DNA of 64,000 nucleotides from Oscillospiraceae bacterium (GCA_015065425.1 SVQH01000012.1:6483-70482), one strand, 5' to 3'. Positions 27,778 through 35,960 are shown, counted from the first letter of the stretch. The notes: a model not told the origin generated them from the sequence alone. Numbers and translations: made by a program.

Positions 27778-29190
27778 ATGTCTGTTAAGAAAAAAGTTGT
27801 AACTTCTGCCGCATCTGTGGCACTTGACGGAGTTCTTAAATATATCGACAAAAGACCGGAAGAAGGCTTTGTCAATATAATCGATTTCGCAGAAAAACTT
27901 ATCGGTAATATGTTCCCGCCTGAAAATTTCAAAAAAATCAAGGCAGGTGCCGCTGACCCCGATAATATTTACAATAAGCTTGCAAGAAGTATGCTCACCG
28001 ATATTGACAGAGGAATTCTTAAGCATCTGCTTCTTTCCCTCGGTGTTGAGGCAGGTTATTTCGGAACAAAAGAAGTAAGAGCAAACCGTGAGAAATATGA
28101 CTGCAATATACCTTTCCAGATTCTTTTGGATCCTACCAGTGCGTGTAATCTTAAATGTAAGGGCTGCTGGGCTGCAGAATACGGTCATAAGCAGAATCTT
28201 ACTTATGATGAGATGAATTCCGTTATAAGTCAGGCGAAGGAACTCGGCACACATTTTTATATGTTTACGGGCGGAGAGCCGCTTATCAGAAAGGATGATA
28301 TCATTCGTCTTTGCGAGGAGCATGCAGACTGTGCTTTTATGGCTTATACAAACGGTACTCTTATAGATGATAAATTCTGCGAAGAGGTAAAGCGTGTAGG
28401 AAATCTTGCCTTTGCTTTAAGTATTGAAGGAACCGAGGAGAGCAATGACTTCAGAAGAGGTGAGGGTGCTTATAAGAGAACTATGGATGCCATGGCAATG
28501 CTCAAAAAGCATAAGTGCCTTTTCGGTATTTCCGTCTGTTACACAAGACTTAATCTTGATTATGTAACAAGCGATGAATTTGTGGACCTTATGATAGAAA
28601 ACGGTGTAAAATATGCATGGTATTTCAACTATATGCCCGTAGGTCACGGTGCTGATAAGGAACTCATTCCCACACCTGCACAAAGAAAGTATATGTATTT
28701 CTGGCTGCGTAAAATGAGAAATACAAAAACAGGTAAACCCATGTTTGTCATTGACTTCCAGGATGACGGCGAATATGTCGGCGGCTGTATCGCAGGCGGC
28801 AGAAACTATTTCCATGTAAATTCCGCAGGCGATATTGAGCCTTGTGTGTTTATTCATTATTCCGATTCAAATATCCGTACACACACTCTTCTTGAGGCCC
28901 TTAAAAATCCTCTTTTCATGGAATACAGAAAAGGTCAGCCCTTCAATGACAACCATTTAAGGCCCTGTCCCATGCTTGAAAATCCCGATAAGCTCAGGGA
29001 AATTATCAAAAAAACAGGTGCGAAGTCTACCAATCTTATTGTTGAAGAGGATGTTGAAACTCTCTGCTCCCGTTGTGATGAATTTGCTTACGAATGGCAG
29101 AGTGTTGCCGATGAATTGTGGGCAACTACTACGCATCCCAAGACCCATACCCAGTATTACAGAGATAACGGTAAGGCAAAAAGACAATAA
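27778..29190 (+). CDS. Radical SAM/SPASM-like protein of unknown substrate
   Basis: 470 residues from the ATG at 27778 (GGAG 7 bases upstream; an in-frame GTG at 27736 lacks a ribosome-binding site). A 100-residue N-terminal region precedes the radical SAM domain. The cluster motif is C-N-L-K-C-K-G-C in DPTSACNLKCKGCWAAEYGH, and MFTGGEPLIRKDD binds SAM. The C-terminal part has SPASM-type cysteines in CIAGGRNYFHVNSAGDIEPC, CPML and LCSRC. Such proteins mature peptides or enzymes, but no precursor peptide or target enzyme is seen beside it, so the function is open. Confidence 0.8.
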   Translation: MSVKKKVVTSAASVALDGVLKYIDKRPEEGFVNIIDFAEKLIGNMFPPENFKKIKAGAADPDNIYNKLARSMLTDIDRGILKHLLLSLGVEAGYFGTKEVRANREKYDCNIPFQILLDPTSACNLKCKGCWAAEYGHKQNLTYDEMNSVISQAKELGTHFYMFTGGEPLIRKDDIIRLCEEHADCAFMAYTNGTLIDDKFCEEVKRVGNLAFALSIEGTEESNDFRRGEGAYKRTMDAMAMLKKHKCLFGISVCYTRLNLDYVTSDEFVDLMIENGVKYAWYFNYMPVGHGADKELIPTPAQRKYMYFWLRKMRNTKTGKPMFVIDFQDDGEYVGGCIAGGRNYFHVNSAGDIEPCVFIHYSDSNIRTHTLLEALKNPLFMEYRKGQPFNDNHLRPCPMLENPDKLREIIKKTGAKSTNLIVEEDVETLCSRCDEFAYEWQSVADELWATTTHPKTHTQYYRDNGKAKRQ

Positions 29191-29204
29191 GTTACTTATT
29201 TTTC

Positions 29205-29233
29205 TTGATTGTAACAGAATTTTATGGTATAAT
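29205..29233 (+). promoter_or_regulatory. Promoter of the lipoprotein gene
   Basis: TTGATT (29205-29210), 17 bases, TATAAT (29228-29233). The start site would fall at about 29240, within the following hairpin. Confidence 0.75.
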
Positions 29234-29235
29234 GA

Positions 29236-29275
29236 GTACAGACAGATTTTCAGAGGAAATTTGTCTGTACTTTTC
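29236..29275 (+). promoter_or_regulatory. Terminator-like hairpin at the 5' end of the lipoprotein leader
   Basis: GTACAGACA (29236-29244) pairs perfectly with TGTCTGTAC (29262-29270), followed by TTTTC. It sits at or just after the predicted transcription start, so it either blocks early elongation or caps and stabilises the message. Confidence 0.55.
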
Positions 29276-29315
29276 ATTAATAATAAATATATGAAAATTA
29301 TCCGGAGGGGAATAA

Positions 29316-30257
29316 ATGAAAAAATCAACAATGTTTGCACTGTTGTGTGTTCTTCTTGTCTGTGTGATGTCTTTTTCTGCCTGTCACCTTGAAGTAGGCG
29401 GATATGCCATCGGAATAATGAAACTGGAAGAATTTGAGTCTTCTTCTCATGGCTCAGTTCAGCAACCTGATACTACAGGTAACGACCCCATATATAATAT
29501 TCCCGATGAAACTGTTGCTTCTGAAGACAGCACGGGAAATCAGGGCGGAATTCAGATTGATACCTCATATCAGCAGCTTGCCATGTCTGCTCAGGACGTA
29601 ATAGAGTTTTATAAACGTGCTACTACTGATGTTAAGGTGAGAGCTCCCGGATACATCAGAAGCAGACATCAGGAGATAAGTGATGTTGAAGGCGGTGACG
29701 GAACTGTTCCGCTCATTAACCGTGTGCTTAATCTTGTCGGTACAGAGGTGCTTAAGGCCTCGGGAGATGAAGAGGACAGCATACAGATAAATCCCCATGA
29801 TGATATTGCCGTCCGCGAGACCTTCCCCATGTTCAATAAAGATGTGGGATGTGAACTTACAGATATGTCAATAGTGAAGTCTGCAGTGTGCTATTCTGAC
29901 GGTTTGACCTATAAAATCATCATTACCTTTGACGACCAGCTCAATCCGGACCCTGAAAACAGTGCCTTCGGTCAGATAATGACCCCCATTGACAGAGACG
30001 CTCTTTCTGACCCCATAGAAGAATATCTTGTTGTCCTTGATATGAATTCATATAAGTTTGATATAAATTATACAAACTGCGAAATAACCTGTATCATTGA
30101 TAAAGAGACTTCAAGAATGACTTCCCTCAAACACAAGATGATTATGGATATTGACATCGTTATGAATCTTGACCTCATTCTTTTCCAAACAAACAATGTA
30201 AAAGCCGGCGGAAGAATAGTAAACTTCCTCGAATACTACAACTTCGACTGGACATAA
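29316..30257 (+). CDS. Lipoprotein of unknown function
   Basis: 313 residues. A lipoprotein signal (MKKSTMFALLCVLLVCVMSF, lipobox FSAC with Cys at residue 23) is followed by an S/T/D-rich linker to about residue 75 and then one folded domain of about 235 residues. The domain begins YQQLAMSAQDVIEFYKRATTDVK and ends with paired beta strands (DMNSYKFDINYTNCEITCIID). I do not recognise the family. CGGAGGGG precedes the ATG. The gene has its own promoter and terminator. Confidence 0.7.
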   Translation: MKKSTMFALLCVLLVCVMSFSACHLEVGGYAIGIMKLEEFESSSHGSVQQPDTTGNDPIYNIPDETVASEDSTGNQGGIQIDTSYQQLAMSAQDVIEFYKRATTDVKVRAPGYIRSRHQEISDVEGGDGTVPLINRVLNLVGTEVLKASGDEEDSIQINPHDDIAVRETFPMFNKDVGCELTDMSIVKSAVCYSDGLTYKIIITFDDQLNPDPENSAFGQIMTPIDRDALSDPIEEYLVVLDMNSYKFDINYTNCEITCIIDKETSRMTSLKHKMIMDIDIVMNLDLILFQTNNVKAGGRIVNFLEYYNFDWT

Positions 30258-30276
30258 TAATTTTTCCGGATAAATC

Positions 30277-30312
30277 AAAACTCCTGCAGTTCATTTCTGC
30301 AGGAGTTTTTTT
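30277..30312 (+). terminator. Intrinsic terminator of the lipoprotein gene
   Basis: AAAACTCCTGCAG (30277-30289) pairs perfectly with CTGCAGGAGTTTT (30297-30309), then TTT. Confidence 0.92.
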
Positions 30313-30345
30313 ACTTTACAGGAAATTTCCTGTAAAGTAAAAAAA
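30306..30345. repeat. Perfect 40-bp palindrome
   Basis: The sequence TTTTTTTACTTTACAGGAAA is followed at once by its exact reverse complement, centred at 30325/30326. It has no loop, so it would be a cruciform or a protein-binding site, not an ordinary terminator. It overlaps the T-run of the preceding terminator. Confidence 0.8.
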
Positions 30346-30357
30346 GATTTTATGTCC

Positions 30358-30437
30358 CGCCGAACGGGAAGTAAACTTCCCTCGGCGATGGACTATCCGA
30401 AAACGTTCCGCCGTAGGCGTATGGCGAAACCGTTTTC
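30358..30437. repeat. Two G/C-rich stem-loops next to the lipase-fusion stop codon
   Basis: First hairpin: CGCCG-x-GGGAAG with CTTCCC-x-CGGCG (30358-30387). Second: GAAAACG (30399-30405) with CGTTTTC (30431-30437) around an inner CCGCC-GTA-GGCG. On the minus strand the first one is followed by a T-rich tract and could end the lipase-fusion transcript. The composition suggests an inserted intergenic repeat. Confidence 0.5.
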
Positions 30438-30444
30438 TTGGAGA

Positions 30445-32115
30445 TTACAGTTTTTTTATCATATTAAACATATCGACCCAGAAAGCGTGGGTGTCTGTGG
30501 CTGAAGCATTAAGTCCTATTACCGTTCCGTGGTCGCCGTTTCTTACGGGCATTACATTCCATACTCCTTTTTCGGTTTTTTCTTCGGTGTATTCGCACCA
30601 TTCTTCCGAAAACGGATATTTTGCTGAAATGAGATTTACGAGGCCGTCGTTTTCTCGCCAGTTTTTATCTATTACTATACCGCCCTTTGTGGTGCCTTCA
30701 AATGAGCCCATGGCTATGGCAAAGGGATAAAGCACGGGCAGTGTGTTAAGCTTCGGAGCGTGTATGCCGAGAATGTCGGTCTCGTTTGTAGTGGAATAAG
30801 AATATGAGAAATAATAAACCGAATCCACTGTCTTTATCTTTTCGTTGAGCTTATTAGCTCCGTCGGGAGATAGGTCATAACCTGCATGGTCATTACCTGA
30901 ACTGCACACTGCATCAAAAGCTTTTCTGAAAGCATTTTTATCTCCTGAGGTACTTGTAAGTCCGAATTGGTCAAGCTGAAAATCATATATAGCTCCGCTG
31001 TCAAGTGTTCCCGCAAGAGAAAAACACAGAGAAACGAGAAGCTCGGTTGAGCTTTCTATGTTTGCTATGTTTCCTATTTTATCAAGGACTGTGGCAAGGC
31101 TTGAACCGTTGTGGGGTGCACACAGGGTTATTACCGAGTTTACAAGGTCTCCTTTTCCTCCCGTAAAAAGGGGAGAGGTATTCTCACCTGTTGCAGCTTT
31201 TTCCTCTTTGCTGCCGTATTCAAGAAGGGAGCACAGAAGCCGTACGGTTGCACCGCCGAAGGAATGTCCCACAAGATTTATTTTATTCTTATCAAAAAGA
31301 CCTGCCTTTTCACCCCAATCAGGGACAAGGGGCGTTGAGTATGCTCTTCCGAAGCGTTCATGATTGTGATTTTCAGAATGAGCCGCACCGTAGTCAACAC
31401 GTGTGCCTGTCAGCTGTGCATATAGCTCACACGCCCTGTCCCATGCACTTGACAGAGGCCCGACAGACGGAGCCACAGTCTTAAAACCCTGTTCATTGAG
31501 ATATGTTACAAGGTCATCAGTACCTCCGCCCCAGTAATTTGCATAGGCATTTATTCCCGTGCCGCTGCCCCAACCTCCGAGCCCGTGTACGAGTACAAAG
31601 GTATGTTCAGCCTTTTTTATTCCGAGAGAACCGAGAAAAACAGCCATATTGTCAACTAAAAAAGGACCGAAAATTGCAGTAACTGTAATAACAACAACGA
31701 GAATAACTGCAGTAAATGCAGTTATGAGAACCTTCTTTTTTGTGTTTTTTTCTCTTTTCTTTTTTTGTTCTTCCTTTGCTGTGTTTTCGGTAATCGGTTC
31801 ATTTCCGCTGTTTCTTATCTTTTCAAATTCCTCTTTTTGGATTACGGAATCTATGTCTTCTTCAGAACCGTACATTTTCAGAAGCTTATTCATTTCGGGA
31901 TCATTTTCCGAGGATTTTTCCTCTCTTCCCGTTATTTCATCCATAGTCACACCGAAAAGGTTACAAATACTGTGAAGCTTTTCAAGCTCGGGCACGGAAG
32001 CATCAGTTTCCCATTTTGAAACCGATTGTCTTGAAACATGGAGCAGTTCTGCCAGTTTTTCCTGTGAAAGATTTTTTTGAGTTCTGAGACTGTAGATTTT
32101 TTCACCAATGCTCAT
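30445..32115 (-). CDS. XRE-type DNA-binding domain fused through one membrane helix to a family I.5-type lipase
   Basis: 556 residues in three parts. Residues 1-60 are an XRE helix-turn-helix (LSQEKLAELLHVSRQSVSKWE). Residues 61-125 are a charged linker ending KKKREKNTKKK, and about 128-152 form a membrane helix, placing the rest outside the cell. Residues 170-556 match Geobacillus/Staphylococcus lipases closely: HTFVLVHGLGGWG, nucleophile Ser285 in GHSFGG, Asp490 in WRENDGLVN, His529 in NGDHGTVIG. The family's zinc-site residues are also present: Asp226 in AWDRACELYAQL, histidines in NHNHERFGR, Asp382 in LDQFGL. GGGGTGA precedes the ATG at 32115. A cytoplasmic DNA-binding head on an external lipase is a very unusual design; the target genes are unknown. 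Confidence 0.85.
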   Translation of the reverse strand: MSIGEKIYSLRTQKNLSQEKLAELLHVSRQSVSKWETDASVPELEKLHSICNLFGVTMDEITGREEKSSENDPEMNKLLKMYGSEEDIDSVIQKEEFEKIRNSGNEPITENTAKEEQKKKREKNTKKKVLITAFTAVILVVVITVTAIFGPFLVDNMAVFLGSLGIKKAEHTFVLVHGLGGWGSGTGINAYANYWGGGTDDLVTYLNEQGFKTVAPSVGPLSSAWDRACELYAQLTGTRVDYGAAHSENHNHERFGRAYSTPLVPDWGEKAGLFDKNKINLVGHSFGGATVRLLCSLLEYGSKEEKAATGENTSPLFTGGKGDLVNSVITLCAPHNGSSLATVLDKIGNIANIESSTELLVSLCFSLAGTLDSGAIYDFQLDQFGLTSTSGDKNAFRKAFDAVCSSGNDHAGYDLSPDGANKLNEKIKTVDSVYYFSYSYSTTNETDILGIHAPKLNTLPVLYPFAIAMGSFEGTTKGGIVIDKNWRENDGLVNLISAKYPFSEEWCEYTEEKTEKGVWNVMPVRNGDHGTVIGLNASATDTHAFWVDMFNMIKKL

Positions 32116-32292
32116 TGAAATCACCCCGTTTCTTACATTATACAATAAAAAAATATATTTTTCTACCAACTTTGCTTGACATTTTTATGCAACTGTCGGT
32201 TGACATCTCAAAAAACAGCTTCGAGATATTCATGCTTTTATTGTTGTCGAGAGGTTCGTGCTGCAGGACATATAATTTTTACGGGAATTTTC

Positions 32293-32332
32293 TGTAAAAA
32301 ATGAGCCCTCACAGAGTATATCTGCGGGGGCT
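32293..32332 (-). terminator. Intrinsic terminator of the minus-strand isomerase gene
   Basis: On the minus strand AGCCCCCGCAGA pairs with TCTGTGAGGGCT (small internal mismatches), followed by CATTTTTT. Confidence 0.7.
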
Positions 32333-32340
32333 TGACGATA

Positions 32341-33159
32341 TTAAAGACTTCTGAGATAATCTATGCTCATTTTTACTGCAGAAAGCTCTGTGTTTCCGCG
32401 GTCGGGCTGATCCTGTTCAACAATAAACCACTGAGCACCGGATTTTTCACCTGCACTGATAATAGCAGGAATATCCTGAACACCGTGACCTACAGGCTTG
32501 AAGCTGAAATCATCTTCGGAAGCGGCTTCGGTGTCGTCTTCAATCCCGATGAGTTCATACAGCTTTTTGGGCTTTTCCTTACCCTTCATAACAAAATCCT
32601 TGAGATGTATAACGGGAGTTCTGCCTGAATATTTGAGAATATAGGGTGCAGGTTCTTCACCGCCGACATTTACCCAGCAGGTGTCAAGCTCTGTCTGAAG
32701 ACAGTCTGCAGGAACAGTGGAATACATGACATCAAGTCCGTATTTTCCGTCAATTTTGACGAATTCAAAATCATGATTGTGATATAAAAGAGTAAGTCCT
32801 GCTTCGGAAGCCATTCTTCCGAGCTCTTCAATTTTTTTCAGTGTCTCGGGATAATCAGGGGTACCGGGACGGTATTTTTCATCAACATAAGGAATTGCAA
32901 TAAACTTACAGCCGATTTCTTTATATGTAGCAATGACCTTATCCATATCCTCAAGCATGTCTGCAAGAGGGACATGAGCTGATACTGCTTTAAGTGAATA
33001 TTTTTCAAGAAGTGATTTTATTTCTGCGGCACTCTTATCGAAAAGACCTGCAAATTCAACACCCTCATATCCCATTTCCGAGACCTTGGCAAGAGTGCCC
33101 TCAAAGTCTTTTTCCATTTCGTTTCTTACAGAATATAACTGAAGACCTATAGGTAACAT
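32341..33159 (-). CDS. Sugar phosphate isomerase/epimerase-like TIM-barrel protein
   Basis: 272 residues, xylose-isomerase-like barrel fold. It begins IGLQLYSVRNEMEKDFEGTLAKVSEMGYEGVEFAG, the usual opening of this family, with later metal-ligand segments LLYHNHDFEF, ELDTCWVNVGG, VIHLKDFV and FIVEQDQP. The closest described relatives act on inositols or keto-sugars; the substrate here is unknown. AAAGGAGAA precedes the ATG. It stands alone with its own terminator and is not a close paralogue of the isomerase at 22.5 kb. Confidence 0.85.
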   Translation of the reverse strand: MLPIGLQLYSVRNEMEKDFEGTLAKVSEMGYEGVEFAGLFDKSAAEIKSLLEKYSLKAVSAHVPLADMLEDMDKVIATYKEIGCKFIAIPYVDEKYRPGTPDYPETLKKIEELGRMASEAGLTLLYHNHDFEFVKIDGKYGLDVMYSTVPADCLQTELDTCWVNVGGEEPAPYILKYSGRTPVIHLKDFVMKGKEKPKKLYELIGIEDDTEAASEDDFSFKPVGHGVQDIPAIISAGEKSGAQWFIVEQDQPDRGNTELSAVKMSIDYLRSL

Positions 33160-33244
33160 AAATATTCTCCTTTGCGTTTGATGATATTTATTTTAGCACA
33201 TAATATCAGCTTATACAACTGTTTTTTTTTATGTGGGGCGAATA

Positions 33245-33442
33245 TCAGAAAAAAGCAGCAATATCACTGTAGGATATTCTTTCATGTTTTTCTCCTGTCA
33301 GCTGATATTGTGTTTCATCTGAGCTTATGCTGACAGCACATATAAGAACACATATCAGAAGTATTGCAAAGACCGTGACAAAAAAGTTTCTGAATATGCA
33401 GCTTACATCATTTTTTTTATTATTCTTCCTGTTTTTATTCAT
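33245..33442 (-). CDS. Small single-helix membrane protein coupled to spoIIP
   Basis: 65 residues: a very basic start (MNKNRKNNKKNDVS), a membrane helix at about residues 21-40 (FFVTVFAILLICVLICAVSI) and a short polar C-terminus. It has a good ribosome-binding site (AGGAGA, 9 bases from ATG) that lies inside spoIIP, and its start overlaps the spoIIP stop by 8 bases, so its translation is tied to spoIIP. I do not recognise it. The position suggests a role in sporulation or engulfment, which is inference only. Confidence 0.65.
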   Translation of the reverse strand: MNKNRKNNKKNDVSCIFRNFFVTVFAILLICVLICAVSISSDETQYQLTGEKHERISYSDIAAFF

Positions 33443-34565
33443 TGCTGTATTCTCCTATTATTTTACTTAAGACCTGCCCTGCGAGATGACCTGAGTACAT
33501 TGCTTCATCAAGTGTATTTGCATCGGTGCCTATTTCAAGCAGCAGGGAGCATTTTGCCGTGTCCATATTATATTTTCGCTGACAGAAATACAAGGGTTTC
33601 ATAAGCCCCGGAAAAATTTCCTCTGCCGTTTTCTGAAAGCAAAGAGCAAATTTCAGATTGTCCTCCCAATGGGGAAAATCCGTAATATAGCCTTCCTCCG
33701 CCCCTGTTATTATCATTATCTGAGCAGCTTTTCTTCCGTTTATTTCTGCCGTGGGCTTACAGTGCGATGTGTCGGAATAATATATCGCATCCCTGTGCAC
33801 ATCGAGTACGATTTTTATTGAAGGATATTCTTTAAGATATTTTTCCACAGTGACTCTTGAACGGGAATATGCTCCGTTATAACTCTCGTCATATATATTT
33901 GTATCGTGGATATAGCCTATGCCGTTCAGCTCAAGCACTTTGCATATTTCATCACCCACACGTGCCATGTTCATGCTGTTTTCCATGCTTCTTGTTTCAT
34001 AGTCTTCATAAAAGTTTCCCGTATCCGCAAGAAGATAGCTCTCCGTTGTGTGGGTGTGAAAAATAAGCACACAGGGTTCTGTTTTGTCTGATATCTCAAG
34101 TGTAGGACCTTCTTTAATGAGAGCCGCAAAGTCAGGTTTTTTTGTCGAAGTCGTGTTTTTTATGTGTATACCTTCAACACTGTCCGTAGCACCCGATGTT
34201 CTGAAGAAAACCTCCTCAGTAGTCCCTGCAATTTTCCCCGAGTAACAGCTGAGATATTCTTCTTGTGCCTCAAGTATATCCCCGGGAGTTTCATAAGGTT
34301 GGATGACCTTCTCATCTGTTTCCGTTTTCTCTGTCGCCTTTTCTTCTGTGCTGTCTTCTTCTGCAAGGGTTTCGTGAAGGTCATCGTTTTCTTCCGAAAA
34401 ACTTATATTATCTGTTTTTATCGGATATAATTTCAGCATGCTCTGAGAGAGAAACTCTGCAAAGGGAGTTGAAAGGTTTATTGCAGCGAAAATAAGAATC
34501 AAGGAAACAGCCGTTTTTAAGACAGCCGAAAATCCCGAAGAGTAAATGATTTTTTTGATGTTCAT
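33435..34565 (-). CDS. spoIIP: Stage II sporulation protein P
   Basis: Cell-wall amidase/endopeptidase that, with SpoIID and SpoIIM, thins septal peptidoglycan during engulfment. 376 residues: a membrane anchor at about residues 12-35, a low-complexity E/T/K-rich linker, and the SpoIIP domain from about residue 165. Zinc-type motifs are IFHTHTTESYL, VLDVHRDA and LLLEIGTDANTLDEA; HWEDNLKFA is also typical. AGAGG precedes the ATG, and both lie in an A/T inverted repeat. It follows gpr on the same strand, the arrangement also seen in Bacillus. Confidence 0.95.
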   Translation of the reverse strand: MNIKKIIYSSGFSAVLKTAVSLILIFAAINLSTPFAEFLSQSMLKLYPIKTDNISFSEENDDLHETLAEEDSTEEKATEKTETDEKVIQPYETPGDILEAQEEYLSCYSGKIAGTTEEVFFRTSGATDSVEGIHIKNTTSTKKPDFAALIKEGPTLEISDKTEPCVLIFHTHTTESYLLADTGNFYEDYETRSMENSMNMARVGDEICKVLELNGIGYIHDTNIYDESYNGAYSRSRVTVEKYLKEYPSIKIVLDVHRDAIYYSDTSHCKPTAEINGRKAAQIMIITGAEEGYITDFPHWEDNLKFALCFQKTAEEIFPGLMKPLYFCQRKYNMDTAKCSLLLEIGTDANTLDEAMYSGHLAGQVLSKIIGEYSNE

Positions 34566-34605
34566 ATATATACCTCTTGTTTTTCTGTTTAAGATATATA
34601 TATGA
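34561..34605. promoter_or_regulatory. A/T-only inverted repeat enclosing the spoIIP start codon
   Basis: TTCATATATATA (34561-34572) and TATATATATGAA (34594-34605) are perfect 12-base arms. In the spoIIP message the ATG lies in the downstream arm and the AGAGG in the loop, so the hairpin could lower translation of spoIIP. Confidence 0.5.
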
Positions 34606-34619
34606 AAGTTGTTTTATTT

Positions 34620-35480
34620 TTATTGCATTGCAAGGGACATGATTTCTTCTTCGCCCAGTTCCTTCTGTAGGGCACAGTTTATTGAAAAAGAGATAAGCCT
34701 TGCTGCTCCGAGAACAATCATGTCTGTATCTTTGGGGGTTACAAACATATTGCTGTATTCAGTATTATCTGTTTCCCGCCCCGTAATGTCCGAAGCCATT
34801 GTTGCCGCATCGACCACTGTGGGTATTCCTATTGCAATTACGGGGATTCCCATAGTTTGTTCGTTTATTGCAAACCTTCTGTTTCCCACACCTGACCCGG
34901 GTTCAATGCCTGAATTGCTTATCTGGACAGTGTTCCCGAGCCTTGTAAGGCTTCTTGCTGCAAGGGCATCAATTAAAATTATGCAGGAGGGCTTGATTTT
35001 TTCTTTTATTCCTGCTATTATTTCTCCTGTTTCTATTCCAGTTTTTCCCGTAACCCCGGGAGATATTACTGCGACACTGCGAAGATAGGGGAGCGACAAT
35101 TCTCTTTTTGTGTCTTCGGGAATGTGTCTTGTCGCAAAAATTCTTTCGGCACATAAGGGGCCTACGGCATCGGGTGTGATGTCGCCGTTTCCCAATCCCG
35201 CAACAAGCACGGTACCTTTTTCGGGAACAAGTGAAGCAATAATGTCTCTGAGCATTGTATGTCTTCCGTCAGAAAGTGCCGAAATATCAGGATAAGTGTC
35301 CATTTCAAGTGTTATATATTTCCCCTTACTTTTCCCGAGTGATTTTTCCCCTTCGGGTGATATTATTTCAATTACAGTGGCTTTGCAGTCTTCGTTTTCC
35401 GATTGTGAGACTATTACCCCCGGAAGCTCACTTTCAGGGTGCATTTCCCTCTTTTCAAGGGCAAGATCCGTCCTTATCAT
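34620..35480 (-). CDS. gpr: Spore protease GPR (peptidase A25)
   Basis: Degrades small acid-soluble spore proteins during germination. 286 residues against about 370 in Bacillus. Conserved parts are IRTDLALE at the N-terminus, the Asp-bearing LVAGLGNGDITPDAVGP and ILIDALAARSLTRLG, and SGIEPGSGVGNRR. The start is fixed because two stops (TGATGA) lie just upstream in frame, so the pro-segment before the TD-LA processing site is only about five residues, not 15-16; I believe short pro-segments are usual in Clostridia. It diverges from rpsT and precedes spoIIP. Confidence 0.95.
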   Translation of the reverse strand: MIRTDLALEKREMHPESELPGVIVSQSENEDCKATVIEIISPEGEKSLGKSKGKYITLEMDTYPDISALSDGRHTMLRDIIASLVPEKGTVLVAGLGNGDITPDAVGPLCAERIFATRHIPEDTKRELSLPYLRSVAVISPGVTGKTGIETGEIIAGIKEKIKPSCIILIDALAARSLTRLGNTVQISNSGIEPGSGVGNRRFAINEQTMGIPVIAIGIPTVVDAATMASDITGRETDNTEYSNMFVTPKDTDMIVLGAARLISFSINCALQKELGEEEIMSLAMQ

Positions 35481-35553
35481 AATTCATCACCGATAAAAGT
35501 TTTACCTCTGTTATAATTTAATATTCATAAGTATAAAAATATTGAAAAAAGTG

Positions 35554-35582
35554 TTGCATTTCAGCTCTTTTAGTGATATTAT
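35554..35582 (+). promoter_or_regulatory. Promoter of rpsT
   Basis: TTGCAT (35554-35559), 17 bases, TATTAT (35577-35582); TATAAT is also present three bases later. The strong AGGAGAAGGAGG site follows. Confidence 0.65.
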
Positions 35583-35615
35583 AATAAACTGTATAGGAGA
35601 AGGAGGTGTAGTACC

Positions 35616-35873
35616 ATGCCCAATATCAAGTCTGCAAAAAAGCGTGTGCTTGTTAACAAAACAAAGGCTGCCCGTAACAGATCTGCTAATTCTGCTCTCA
35701 AGACTGCAATCAAGAAGGCAAATGTCGCAATAGAGACAAATGCTGCTGACAAGGCTGCTGTAGTAGCTGTTGCAGTTAAGAAGATCGACCAGGCTGCTGC
35801 AAAGGGTCTTATCCACAAGAACAATGCAGCTCGTAAAAAGTCTGCTCTTGTTACAAAGCTCAACAAGGCGTAA
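35616..35873 (+). CDS. rpsT: 30S ribosomal protein S20
   Basis: Primary 16S rRNA-binding protein of the small subunit, 85 residues, of normal length. It begins MPNIKSAKKRVLVNKTKAARN and shows the typical basic, alanine-rich helices through KGLIHKNNAARKKSALVTKL. A very strong ribosome-binding site (GGAGAAGGAGGTG) lies upstream. The divergent gpr-spoIIP neighbours match the arrangement in other spore formers. Confidence 0.98.
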   Translation: MPNIKSAKKRVLVNKTKAARNRSANSALKTAIKKANVAIETNAADKAAVVAVAVKKIDQAAAKGLIHKNNAARKKSALVTKLNKA

Positions 35874-35925
35874 GTTCCGAAAGGTATTGCAGGCACTCCT
35901 GTAACCCCGGAGTTGCTCCGAAAAC

Positions 35926-35960
35926 ACACGGATAAACGGACCGTGTTAAACCGTTTATCC
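35926..35960 (+). other. Alternative hairpins between rpsT and the small membrane protein gene
   Basis: GGATAAACGG (35930-35939) pairs with CCGTTTATCC (35951-35960). Overlapping it, ACACGG (35926-35931) can pair with CCGTGT (35941-35946). The two stems share bases and exclude each other. No T-run follows, so this is not a simple terminator; it may limit read-through or translation of the next gene. Confidence 0.5.

Noticed and set aside
32116..32340. An XRE operator or promoter upstream of the lipase fusion
   Set aside because: A TATAAT-like box is present on the minus strand but no well-spaced -35 box or clear inverted-repeat operator could be supported.
34620..35480. Loss of the GPR pro-segment as a sign of altered spore-protease control
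   Set aside because: The short N-terminus before the TD-LA site is, to my knowledge, common in clostridial GPR proteins, so it is not remarkable on its own.
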